Source: Pleurocapsa sp. MO_226.B13 (GTDB lineage Bacteria; Cyanobacteriota; Cyanobacteriia; Cyanobacteriales; Xenococcaceae). From it: a DNA stretch of 12,083 nt. This document shows, piece after piece, positions 1-6,008 of this stretch (within the stretch, counting starts at the first letter, position 1; each line of letters opens with the position of its first letter). The DNA lies in the NCBI GenBank assembly GCA_030064795.1, contig JASJEI010000128.1, positions 1-12,083 of the forward strand, read 5' to 3'. The translations under genes were made by a program, and so were the position numbers. The notes beneath the pieces are model-generated. The model made no database searches. It saw only the letters and a program-made list of their open reading frames with translations, and was not told where the DNA came from.

Positions 1-139
1 AGCAATCAATTGAGACTAATCTCAACTGAATACATTAAGTAATATTGACGAAGTATGAAGCTCCAATTTCTCCAGTCAAATTAGAAATTCCTAGAGACTT
101 GAAATAGAAAATAAATAAGTTCTTTTACAAAACAATAAA

Positions 140-161
140 AAACGAGCTAGTTTGCTCGTTT
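140..161. terminator. Bidirectional terminator-like hairpin
   Basis: AAACGAGC (140-147) and GCTCGTTT (154-161) form a perfect 8-bp stem around a 6-nt loop. An A-run precedes the stem and its 3' arm ends in a short T-run, so the structure can serve as a rho-independent terminator on either strand. It probably closes a gene lying left of the window. No gene adjoins it within the window. Confidence 0.5.
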
Positions 162-245
162 ATGTTAGATAATTTATCCAAATATATTTGATGAGGTGAT
201 ATTCAGATAGAAAATGTACCCCGTTGTTATTTTCTTTTCGCCTAC

Positions 246-293
246 ACATCAAAACACACCATTGCGTCGGCAAACTTAATGGTGTGATGATGT
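246..293. repeat. Interrupted inverted repeat upstream of primase gene
   Basis: CACACCATT (255-263) and AATGGTGTG (278-286) are a perfect 9-bp inverted repeat with a 14-nt loop. Outside an asymmetric internal loop there is a second 5-bp pairing, ACATC (246-250) with GATGT (289-293). No T-tract follows, so a terminator is unlikely. Its place about 270 bp upstream of a replication-type gene makes a protein binding site or an origin element possible, but that is inference. Confidence 0.4.
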
Positions 294-564
294 ACGAGAT
301 GAATCGAAAGGTAACAGCTAGTCATTATTAATATCTAACCGTTGTTTTGAATTGACTACACGATGACCTGGACAGTTTTTCGTTTAGTTGATTTAAAACA
401 CACCGTATTCGCGTAAAGGTTAAATATGTCTTTTTTGGAGGCATACGCCTTTTTGCGGAACAGCTTTGTGTGCTTGTTCATATTATAGAACAGGTTAGCA
501 CAGCGATTGTAAAAAACGGTACGCCACTTCATCTTTTGCAACACCTTTTTAGTAGCAAAGCACA

Positions 565-2520
565 GTGACCTATCTTGAGGACGATTCCCGTTCTGTAACT
601 AATTCTAGCATCACCAAAGAATGCTCAAATCGCTCTATTTCCCCAGCAGAAATAGAACAGCGCGATCGCTTTTGCGACATCCTAAAGTTCCATCCTTGGG
701 ACTTTATCGAAAAATATCCCCATGAAAACTGGTATACCGTCAAGAACTACTATCTCAGTAATGAAAAGCTCTGGTACAAGTACACAGGCAATGAAATAAT
801 CCTGGGCGTTCGATTTGGCGAGTATACCAAGTACGCCCTGATTGATATCGACATCAACAGCGCAGTTCATCCCTATCAAAGTCTGGAGAATCTGCGAAAG
901 CTAATCCACGCTCTCTACCAACTAGGACTAAACGAACAGATAACCCTGCGCTCCAGTCCTACCAAGGGCATCCACTGTTACTTTTTCTTCGACGAACCAG
1001 TACACTCCTATCATCTGGCTTGCTCTATGCGTCGAGTCATCGAAGAAGCAGGGCTGGAGGTCAAACCAGGGCAGCTCGAAATCTTCCCCAACACCAAGCA
1101 GTACGCCAATGCAGGGGAGGGGTATAGCCTCTATAACGGTCACAGACTGCCTCTACAGCATGGCTCGTATATCCTTGATGATGATGACTTTGAACCCATT
1201 AGCGACAGCCTAGACGACTTTATCGCCCGTGCCGAGTCTTCAGCCAAAGCCAACGATATCACCATCATCGAGCAACGGGCTGCTGATGATTATCAATGGT
1301 TCAAAGATAAATATCGCGGTGGGTTTGCTCGCAAACAGCATAACGACTGGATCGAGAACATTCTCCGTCGTATTGCTGAGGGCTGGACGGACTTCGGGCA
1401 AACTAACGACTTACTATTGACCATAGCTAACTACGGAGTACTCAAGCTCAAACTCAAATATCAAGAACTAGTCCAGTATCTCCTCCATACTGCTACCTCA
1501 GCCCCCAACTACGCCAAATACTGCCGACACCAACACGAAATAGAAGCTCGATGCCGTGACGTTGCCAAAGCTGCCCGAAAATACTGGAGTAAGTACCGCT
1601 CAAAACCCAACAGAGATATAACTTACGCTCAGATGGTCGAAGAACTAGAGCAGAAAGCAAGAGAGCGAAAACCCAACCAGAACGAAGCCAAAAAGGTAGA
1701 AGCTACCAATAAAATCATCGCCACAGTCCAGGCGATCGCCGAAGCTCTGGGAGAACTACCTAAAAACGTCAAACAGCTCATCGAGCTGATTCAAGAGAAG
1801 TCACGCAGTCTCTTCGATGAGGGGATATCAGAAAACACCCTCAGAAAAAAACACAATCTTAAAATCTGGCATCCCAGCCACCGCACCTTCAAAACCGTAC
1901 AGAACAAAAATACTCCCTCACCAGAGCCTGAAAATCCCCCTCAAGAGGAGCAAAAACCAGAGGTAGTAGATTCAGAAGTGCTACAGCCAGACCAACCAAC
2001 AGGCAACGATTCAAGCAACCGCGTTACACCCTCAAAAGTAGTACGCAAAAAGCTCAAAATCGTCCAAAAATCTAAATCGCCAGAAACCAAGCAGGACAAT
2101 GGCTATATAGATCTGCGTTACACCTTGCCCTATATGAAGGGTTTGTGTGTGGCTTTCTGGAAGTTGTATGAAAGATTCGCTGGTAGGATCTATCTGACTC
2201 AGCTAATGAAATGCAAGAATCTACAACTACTTTATCAGAATCCTCATAGACCGAGTATCAGCAACAGAGTTAGATTGAAGAAATTGGTAGAAGGTAAACG
2301 ATTATCTAGTCTGACAGAGATCCAAGAGTTTAGAACTATTGAATCTGGAACTATTGTAGAAGTCGATTTAGATAATTATCATTCTAGTCTCTACAGTCAT
2401 TCTACCGATCTGGTAATGGTATATATCAAACCAGTAGATACTCCTGGTGAGGTTTGGAAGTTGGGAATACCTGTACCTCTTCGTCATCTACAATTCCTAG
2501 ATCCAGATCCAACAACCTAG
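565..2520 (+). CDS. AEP primase-like plasmid replication protein
   Basis: This 651-aa protein probably primes or initiates plasmid replication. The N-terminal ~225 residues carry AEP-primase hallmarks: D94-I-D96 (motif I), a serine/histidine motif in SSPTKGIHCYFFF with H137 (motif II), E172 in LEIFPNTK (motif III), and NGHRLPL at 191-197, which resembles the conserved G-x-x-RLP loop of AEPs. Residues ~230-345 are helical and may be a primase C-terminal-type domain. Residues ~385-437 end in GISENTLRKKHNLKIWHP, which resembles a helix-turn-helix. A Pro/Glu/Lys-rich linker (~450-512) leads to a C-terminal region (513-651) I do not recognise, and that region uses more A/T-ending codons than the rest. 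The start is GTG: an in-frame TAG at 553 makes 565 the first possible start, and the ribosome binding site is weak. The AEP assignment rests on motifs only. A transposon- or defence-linked AEP (TOTE-like) is an alternative, but no partner genes are seen. Confidence 0.75.
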   Translation: MTYLEDDSRSVTNSSITKECSNRSISPAEIEQRDRFCDILKFHPWDFIEKYPHENWYTVKNYYLSNEKLWYKYTGNEIILGVRFGEYTKYALIDIDINSAVHPYQSLENLRKLIHALYQLGLNEQITLRSSPTKGIHCYFFFDEPVHSYHLACSMRRVIEEAGLEVKPGQLEIFPNTKQYANAGEGYSLYNGHRLPLQHGSYILDDDDFEPISDSLDDFIARAESSAKANDITIIEQRAADDYQWFKDKYRGGFARKQHNDWIENILRRIAEGWTDFGQTNDLLLTIANYGVLKLKLKYQELVQYLLHTATSAPNYAKYCRHQHEIEARCRDVAKAARKYWSKYRSKPNRDITYAQMVEELEQKARERKPNQNEAKKVEATNKIIATVQAIAEALGELPKNVKQLIELIQEKSRSLFDEGISENTLRKKHNLKIWHPSHRTFKTVQNKNTPSPEPENPPQEEQKPEVVDSEVLQPDQPTGNDSSNRVTPSKVVRKKLKIVQKSKSPETKQDNGYIDLRYTLPYMKGLCVAFWKLYERFAGRIYLTQLMKCKNLQLLYQNPHRPSISNRVRLKKLVEGKRLSSLTEIQEFRTIESGTIVEVDLDNYHSSLYSHSTDLVMVYIKPVDTPGEVWKLGIPVPLRHLQFLDPDPTT

Positions 2521-2603
2521 TTCAACGATCGGGTTTACTTATACCCTAAATTCCGAAGGGCGCGATTTTTTTTCGATAAGTAAAAGTCATTTTCGGGAAG
2601 GTT
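2521..2603. other. Short convergent intergenic gap
   Basis: The primase-like gene (+) and the HTH gene (-) converge here. A run of eight T follows GGGCGCGA at about 2560-2575, which would suit a terminator, but I could not pair a convincing stem before it. Confidence 0.3.
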
Positions 2604-2996
2604 TTAGAGATTTTCAACATAGTCTTCTAAGTCACCACGTTTAATGCGCCAGGCTTTGCCAATAATCTTGGCGGGAAGCTCTTCATTTTTGATAGCATCT
2701 CGTAACGTTTCACGGCTTAACCCTGTTAAGGCTTGCACCTCAGACAGAGTAAGCAAAAGCTTTTCTTCTACAGGAACGAAAGGACGATTCTCTGCTTGCC
2801 CAGGCTGTAACCGTTGGACGGCAGCCGTAAGATTCATAAGATGAGAACTTAAAGGCACAAGCAGTGCTTCTACTAATCCTGATACCTCGCCAAGCTCCTG
2901 GCGATGTTTGTCGAGTTTTATCGTAGCTTCATTTTCATACTTCGCCAATCCTCGCCAACTTTCTGGCGAAGTTTGTCGGGGTATGAACCGAAACAT
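2604..2996 (-). CDS. Excisionase-type helix-turn-helix DNA-binding protein
   Basis: This 130-aa protein probably binds DNA. Residues ~81-127 match the excisionase/MerR-like winged HTH found in many small regulators: LTLSEVQALTGLSRETLRDA, then a basic wing with KIIGKAWRIKRGDLEDYV. Residues 41-64 (LVEALLVPLSSHLMNLTAAV) look like a helix that could dimerise. The first ~40 residues are encoded by two copies of a palindromic repeat (2884-2913 and 2939-2975) read in different frames, so this N-terminus may be recent or non-functional. The ATG at 2996 has AGG directly against it, a poor ribosome-binding spacing, and the next in-frame ATG is residue 54. The gene is divergent from parDE and shares its 80-bp promoter region. 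It could regulate parDE, replication or recombination; sequence alone does not decide. Confidence 0.75.
   Translation of the reverse strand: MFRFIPRQTSPESWRGLAKYENEATIKLDKHRQELGEVSGLVEALLVPLSSHLMNLTAAVQRLQPGQAENRPFVPVEEKLLLTLSEVQALTGLSRETLRDAIKNEELPAKIIGKAWRIKRGDLEDYVENL
2884..2913. repeat. Degenerate third copy of palindromic repeat
   Basis: ACCTCGCCAAGCTCC followed by TGGCGATGTTTGTCG resembles the copy at 2939-2975 but has only one CTCGCCA arm. The stem CTCGCCA/TGGCGA(t)G has one mismatch. It lies inside the HTH gene, about 55 bp from the next copy, and both copies are followed by GTTTGTCG. Confidence 0.6.
2939..2975. repeat. 37-nt palindromic repeat, copy A
   Basis: CTTCGCCA (2940-2947) pairs perfectly with TGGCGAAG (2964-2971). 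A second CTCGCCA arm in the loop can pair with the same partner. Copy B at 3675-3711 has the same 37-nt architecture in the same orientation and differs at six positions. One pair of differences is compensatory: T2941-A2970 here is C3677-G3706 there. The repeat encodes residues about 7-20 of the HTH protein. Confidence 0.8.
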
Positions 2997-2999
2997 CCT

Positions 3000-3020
3000 A
3001 ACAATAACAATTATTGTTAT
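3000..3020. promoter_or_regulatory. Palindromic operator of parDE / HTH gene
   Basis: AACAATAA (3000-3007) and TTATTGTT (3011-3018) are a perfect 8-bp inverted repeat around CAA. An alternative register, ATAACAA/TTGTTAT (3004-3020), is also perfect. It sits between the divergent HTH and parD genes and includes the -35 box of the parD promoter. ParD-family antitoxins are known to autoregulate by binding such palindromes with a ribbon-helix-helix domain, so this is the likely operator. The HTH protein could also bind it. Confidence 0.6.
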
Positions 3021-3042
3021 TTGCTGTTATCATCTCTATACT
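3014..3042 (+). promoter_or_regulatory. Sigma-70 type promoter of parDE
   Basis: TTGTTA (3014-3019), a 17-bp spacer and TATACT (3037-3042) form a good housekeeping-type promoter. Transcription would start near 3049 and leave a leader of about 28 nt before parD. The -35 box overlaps the palindrome at 3000-3020, which fits repression by antitoxin. Confidence 0.6.
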
Positions 3043-3076
3043 AAGAGAAAAAGATATATTTGATAGGAACACAGCA

Positions 3077-3373
3077 ATGAATGTTTCTCTTACCGAAGAG
3101 CTAGAAAAGTTTGTCCAGAGCCAAGTTGAAAGCGGAATGTACTATTCTGCTAGCGAAGTCATTCGAGATGGTCTGCGACTGCTCAAAGAAAAAGATCTGC
3201 TTCGGCAGATAAAAATTGAGGAGCTACGTAAAGAAATCCAAAAGGGAATCGACCAACTCGATCGAGGTGAGTACGCGACTTACGATTCTGATTCACTGGA
3301 GAGCTTTGCTACTGATATTAAACAAAAGGCAAGAAAGAAAGCCTCTCAAAAGCGAAAATCAGAGGCGGTATGA
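3077..3373 (+). CDS. parD: ParD-family antitoxin
   Basis: This 98-aa antitoxin neutralises the ParE toxin encoded next to it and represses the operon. The N-terminal ~50 residues (NVSLTEELEKFVQSQVESG, then YYSASEVIRDGLRLLKEKD) are a typical ribbon-helix-helix DNA-binding domain of the ParD/CC2985 type. The C-terminal half is charged, helical and probably folds on the toxin, ending in a very basic KQKARKKASQKRK tail. An open frame extends upstream to 3014, but that stretch overlaps the promoter. The ATG at 3077 has AGGA eight bases upstream and begins the conserved MNVSLTEE motif, so I choose it. The stop codon overlaps the parE start (ATGA), which indicates translational coupling. Confidence 0.9.
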   Translation: MNVSLTEELEKFVQSQVESGMYYSASEVIRDGLRLLKEKDLLRQIKIEELRKEIQKGIDQLDRGEYATYDSDSLESFATDIKQKARKKASQKRKSEAV

Positions 3374-3657
3374 GTCGTTTTGTCATAACCGATGCGGCAC
3401 AAAACGACTTAGAAGCAATCTGGTTATACGTAAGCGTGGAAAGTGAAGCTGCTGCCGACCAACTAATTGATGACCTCATAAAAAGATTTCCAAAATTAGC
3501 AACCTTCCCCGAAATGGGTAGAGAAAGAACAGAACTAGCAGCCAACATAAGAGGTTTTCCTGTAGGACGCTATGTTGTTTTCTATCGCTCAATCGACGAT
3601 GGTATCGAGATAGTTCGGGTACTGCATGGAGCAAGAGACATAGAACAGTTGTTCTAA
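3370..3657 (+). CDS. parE: ParE/RelE-superfamily toxin
   Basis: This 95-aa toxin is the second gene of the operon and starts within the parD stop codon. The sequence fits ParE: ITDAAQNDLEAIWLYVSVE at the N-terminus, a helical hairpin with LIKRFPKLATFPEMGRER, then the conserved core FPVGRYVVFYRSIDDGIEIVRVLHGARD. Family members characterised as ParE inhibit DNA gyrase, whereas RelE relatives cut mRNA on the ribosome. The R-V-L-H-x-x-R-D ending and the ParD partner favour ParE. The gene appears intact, and its likely role here is plasmid stabilisation by killing of plasmid-free cells. Confidence 0.9.
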   Translation: MSRFVITDAAQNDLEAIWLYVSVESEAAADQLIDDLIKRFPKLATFPEMGRERTELAANIRGFPVGRYVVFYRSIDDGIEIVRVLHGARDIEQLF

Positions 3658-3670
3658 AGAACTTTGATTT

Positions 3671-3712
3671 TCAAACCTCGCCAAACCTCGCCAACCCCCT
3701 GGCGAGGTTTGA
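3671..3712. repeat. Palindromic repeat, copy B (possible terminator)
   Basis: The 37-nt unit occupies 3675-3711. TCAAACCTCGCCA (3671-3683) pairs perfectly over 13 bp with TGGCGAGGTTTGA (3700-3712). A second AAACCTCGCCA arm (3683-3693) can form an 11-bp stem with the same partner. It lies between convergent parE and the 202-aa gene, so it may end both transcripts, though no strong T-tract follows on either side. It is related to copy A at 2939-2975. Confidence 0.8.
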
Positions 3713-3714
3713 AA

Positions 3715-4323
3715 TTAGGAAGCCTTATTTCTCTTCCATCTCTTCGCCTCATCCCACTCAATGCGAACCGACCCTGCTTGTTTACGCCGTCTATTCACCT
3801 CCAAAAAGAGCTTCCATTTTTGCTGGTTAATCCCCGCAAACCGAAACGGACTTATCCGCTGAAAGTAGGCAGTGACTTTTGACTGGTTATGCAATGCTAT
3901 TTCCTGTAACTGAGAACGGATTGCTCTATACCGTGTAGGAGCAATTATCAAGCGTGGTTTTCCTTGCTTAATGCCAAGAGAATAGCCTCGAAAATGAAGT
4001 GGTGTGGCATGAAAATCAAAGCTTACAATGTTATCAAATGCTTCATGAATGCCGTAAGTAGCAAGCAAAATAAAGGTATATTGAAAGCGGATATACATCA
4101 CATTTGCTAACCCTTTTTTTCTCCTAATAGCTCGTGTAGTTCTGTGAAACGTAATGCTATATGCTGCAAGTATTTTTTGGTCTACTTCTACAATATCTTT
4201 GGTAGCAGGAATCTCCCTTACTGCATAATGCACATATCCATAGCGCATATACAGAACGACTTTTGACAAGAATTGTCCTAATGTTTTTACCTCATATTTT
4301 GCCATAGTCGCGTTTGCATCCAT
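3715..4323 (-). CDS. Conserved-looking basic protein of unknown function
   Basis: I cannot assign this 202-aa protein to a named family. It is strongly basic, with Arg/Lys clusters (RTTRAIRRKKG, EVNRRRKQAG, a KRWKRNKAS C-terminus) and many aromatic residues, which fits a nucleic-acid-binding protein. There is no signal peptide. One moderately hydrophobic stretch (IRFQYTFILLATYGI) is more likely a protein core than a membrane helix. Two starts are possible, ATG at 4323 or ATG at 4305 (MAKYEVKTLGQF); neither has a good ribosome binding site. It is transcribed toward parE and ends 57 bp from it. A strong hairpin at 4390-4421 lies just upstream. A role in plasmid replication or mobilisation is only a guess from context. 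Confidence 0.75.
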   Translation of the reverse strand: MDANATMAKYEVKTLGQFLSKVVLYMRYGYVHYAVREIPATKDIVEVDQKILAAYSITFHRTTRAIRRKKGLANVMYIRFQYTFILLATYGIHEAFDNIVSFDFHATPLHFRGYSLGIKQGKPRLIIAPTRYRAIRSQLQEIALHNQSKVTAYFQRISPFRFAGINQQKWKLFLEVNRRRKQAGSVRIEWDEAKRWKRNKAS

Positions 4324-4389
4324 GCATACAAAGCAGGATATATATTACCTTAAGAATCTACTTTTACTTATATCTACGCAAGTGATAAG

Positions 4390-4421
4390 AAAGAGGATTG
4401 ATGCTCTAACCAATCCTCTTT
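4390..4421. terminator. Strong bidirectional hairpin
   Basis: AAAGAGGATTG (4390-4400) and CAATCCTCTTT (4411-4421) form a perfect 11-bp stem with a 10-nt loop. T-rich sequence follows on both strands (CTCTTTAAAT on plus, CCTCTTTCTTATC on minus). It can stop transcripts entering from the right and so insulate the 202-aa gene, or form the 3' end of an RNA from the hairpin-rich region to its right. Confidence 0.6.
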
Positions 4422-4750
4422 AAATAAAACCTTTGGGAACTTCCGTAGAAGTGCAAAAACGTATTCCTTCAATACATTTCCACTTTCCATAAGAGTGTAC
4501 ATTCACTAAGTATTCTAACTAGTTACACAACTCTACATTTCAGTTAGTTCCTCACTTCTTTTTCCGCCAACATATGGACAGTTATGGTTGAAAATATCGG
4601 TAAATCTGTTTCAACTTACCGCTACTTTCAAAGTAAAAAGAATAGTGGAGATGCTCGGCAAAAGAATCCCCTCAAAGCTTTCGTTATCGTTCCCAGTATG
4701 GCTACCACCCCATACCCGAATGACCTTTTGACTGGCAGCCATCAGATCAT

Positions 4751-4772
4751 CAATTCTAAACACTTAGAATTG
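4751..4772. repeat. 9-bp perfect stem, tetraloop ACAC
   Basis: CAATTCTAA (4751-4759) and TTAGAATTG (4764-4772) pair perfectly around ACAC. This is the most stable-looking member of the cluster of hairpins between 4620 and 4980. No T-tract follows, so it is not a terminator. Confidence 0.55.
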
Positions 4773-4915
4773 CTTCTACTTGCTTCCCGCTCCCTCTCTC
4801 ATCGCTACTTATGAGCGTACAACTTCATAAGGGCGTAGTGACTAGTTACGCTTGTTTCTCGATAAGAGATTCCCCGATTAGTAATGATTGTTGTAATGCT
4901 GGTTAGGTGTTGCTA

Positions 4916-4977
4916 GTGGATTACTATCCACAGGTACTACTACTAGGTACGCAAGTACCTTTCGACTTAGAACTAAG
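4916..4977. repeat. Three consecutive small hairpins
   Basis: GTGGAT-TACT-ATCCAC (4916-4931), AGGTAC-GCAA-GTACCT (4945-4960) and CTTAG-AA-CTAAG (4966-4977) follow one another within 62 bases. The middle one has a GNRA tetraloop when read on the plus strand, a common feature of folded RNA. All stems are perfect. Confidence 0.55.
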
Positions 4978-5458
4978 CCGATTTGGGAGGGTAGAAAGCA
5001 GAAAACCCCTCTTACTCATAGCATTACTTTTCATCTGTTTGCCCTTGCACTATACAGCACGTACAGGTAAGCAGTTTCCCGCCTTTCATAGTTGAGCTTT
5101 TCACCGTCGCTGTTTCTAGCGATCGCCGAAGCGTACTACTTCGATTAAACTTGTCACCAAGCTTAAGCTCCCTACACCTGATGAAGTTACCCGCCCTATC
5201 TTCTATCAAAGACGTAGACTTAAGTCCCTTCATGTGGATTCTAACCACTTCAACCATTACGGCTCTTTCACCCTGGAAAGAGTCTGTCTCGGTCGCCAAT
5301 TTTCCTTAGAGAAATAGTTTGTTTAGTCCTACAGGATAGAATTACAGGATTACTCCGAAACAATCGGGATTACGCTGTAAAGCCTCCTTTGCACTGGACA
5401 AGAGACTTAGACCTAAACCATTGATATAGTTATCTTTTTTAGCATTAAAAAACGAACC

Positions 5459-5500
5459 TAAGTATTTTTAAGTATTTCTAAGATCTCTCTAAGTACGCGC
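5459..5500. repeat. Iteron-like tandem repeats
   Basis: Four units starting with AAG follow each other with a 10-11 base period: AAGTATTTTT (5460), AAGTATTTCT (5470), AAGATCTCTCT (5480) and AAGTACGCGC (5491). They lie about 550 bp upstream of the rep gene in an AT-rich stretch. Phased short direct repeats near an initiator gene are typical of plasmid origins, but the units are short and degenerate. Confidence 0.45.
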
Positions 5501-5511
5501 GTGCGCGCGCG
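5494..5511. other. Alternating pyrimidine-purine tract (Z-DNA prone)
   Basis: Eighteen bases, TACGCGCGTGCGCGCGCG, alternate strictly between pyrimidine and purine and are almost all CG steps. This contrasts sharply with the AT-rich DNA on its left. Such tracts can flip to Z-form under negative supercoiling. It directly abuts the iteron-like repeats, so a role in origin melting is possible. Confidence 0.5.
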
Positions 5512-5554
5512 AAGCTCACTTACGTTCGCGTGTGTGAATTGTGAAATTTGTCCT

Positions 5555-5576
5555 TTTGAGGGGAGTTCCCCTCAAA
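5555..5576. repeat. 22-bp near-perfect palindrome
   Basis: TTTGAGGGGA (5555-5564) and TCCCCTCAAA (5567-5576) form a perfect 10-bp stem separated by only two bases. It lies between the Z-DNA-prone tract and a nested inverted repeat. With so small a loop it is more likely a protein-binding palindrome or cruciform than a terminator. Confidence 0.6.
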
Positions 5577-5587
5577 CTCCCCCACAA

Positions 5588-5675
5588 GCCTGTTGTTTTG
5601 CGTTTGCTGGATCGCTTATTAGCGTGTCTACACCGAAACTTCTTAGCAAACACAAAATCCGCTACGCCAACAGGC
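5588..5675. repeat. Nested inverted repeats (structured element)
   Basis: Three co-linear pairings enclose one another: GCCTGTTG (5588-5595) with CAACAGGC (5668-5675), GTTTGCT (5602-5608) with AGCAAAC (5645-5651), and CGCT (5613-5616) with AGCG (5621-5624). This gives a long branched hairpin of about 88 nt. It could be part of the replication origin or a copy-control RNA, since it lies upstream of rep. Confidence 0.5.
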
Positions 5676-5780
5676 ACACAGAATGCTCTTTAAACGCTCT
5701 AGAATCGCTTATAAGCCGTGCAAAGCAGGTTAAATAGGGAAATGTATATCCAAGCTAAGAAAAGCTCTTAGAAGCTAAAT

Positions 5781-6008
5781 ATGCGCGTTTTAAGGGATAT
5801 GGAAATTGTTCTGACCAGTAGAATGGCTTTTCGGGTTGACGGATTGAAACGAATCGTGAAGAGTGCTTTTTGTAAACACTTTGAAGGGGTTAGAGTAACG
5901 TACATGAGAAAGTCCAGAAACACTAAAACCGACGCTGTTAATTTGGCGATTTGCACGTCGGCTCTAGGTTCTGAGTTTCTTTTCACAATCATCGGAAGCA
6001 CTCAATGA
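5781..6008 (+). CDS. Possible small protein upstream of rep
   Basis: This 75-codon frame has no recognised domain. It is basic in the middle (KRIVKSAFCKHF, VTYMRKSRNTK). Its TGA stop overlaps an ATG (ATGA) within the first copy of the 37-bp duplication at the rep start, which is how a translationally coupled leader gene would look. The hairpin CTAAGA/TCTTAG at 5755-5771 lies just upstream of its start. ATG at 5799 is an alternative start. An antisense frame of similar length exists, so coding is uncertain. If real, it could control Rep translation. Confidence 0.35.
   Translation: MRVLRDMEIVLTSRMAFRVDGLKRIVKSAFCKHFEGVRVTYMRKSRNTKTDAVNLAICTSALGSEFLFTIIGSTQ

Larger units (their letters stand above)
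1..564. other. Gene-less upstream region
   Basis: I see no convincing gene here. The longest open frame is a minus-strand 62-codon stretch (356-544) with a composition that looks random. The region is AT-rich and contains three inverted repeats: a small hairpin at 10-25 (TTGAGA, loop CTAA, TCTCAA) and two larger ones listed separately. It probably holds the promoter of the primase-like gene at 565, but I could not find a clean -35/-10 pair. A short inverted repeat TGTTC-N8-GAACA at 475-492 surrounds TATTAT, which could be a -10 box with an operator. Confidence 0.5.
4324..5458. other. Non-coding, hairpin-rich region
   Basis: No open frame here is convincing as a gene. The candidates of 62-91 codons on both strands have unprotein-like composition and lack ribosome binding sites. 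Many short perfect inverted repeats are visible: 4439-4452, 4461-4475, 4623-4635, 4696-4715, 4751-4772, 4808-4831, 4833-4851, 4916-4931, 4945-4960 and 4966-4977. One HIP1 site lies at 5119. The stretch from about 5000 to 5450 shows fewer structures, apart from a short direct repeat (TACAGGAT twice near 5330-5355). It could be a structured RNA, a transfer or replication origin, or decayed mobile DNA. Confidence 0.5.

Noticed and set aside
444..456. Small terminator hairpin AGGC-ATAC-GCCT followed by T-run
   Set aside because: The stem is only 4 bp, too weak to support a terminator call, and no gene ends just before it.
356..544. Minus-strand 62-codon open frame before the primase gene
   Set aside because: Random-looking composition, no ribosome binding site, no recognisable motif.
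3664..3882. Plus-strand frame of 72 codons after parE
   Set aside because: It starts inside palindromic repeat copy B and then runs antisense to the 202-aa gene. The resemblance of its PRQTSP-WRG start to the HTH protein comes from the shared repeat.
4584..5299. Several frames of 62-91 codons on both strands
   Set aside because: No domain, poor composition, no start signals; they overlap dense hairpins.
4390..5330. Group II intron, integron attC or known structured RNA
   Set aside because: No domain V-like hairpin and no reverse transcriptase remnant. GTTAGGT at 4902 resembles one half of an attC core, but no partner RYYYAAC lies at a suitable distance. tmRNA and RNase P signatures were not seen.
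5460..5500. CRISPR array
   Set aside because: The repeats are only 10-11 bases long and directly adjacent, with no spacers.
5501..5737. Plus-strand 78-codon frame
   Set aside because: It reads through the Z-DNA-prone tract, the palindrome and the nested inverted repeats, so it is not a credible gene.
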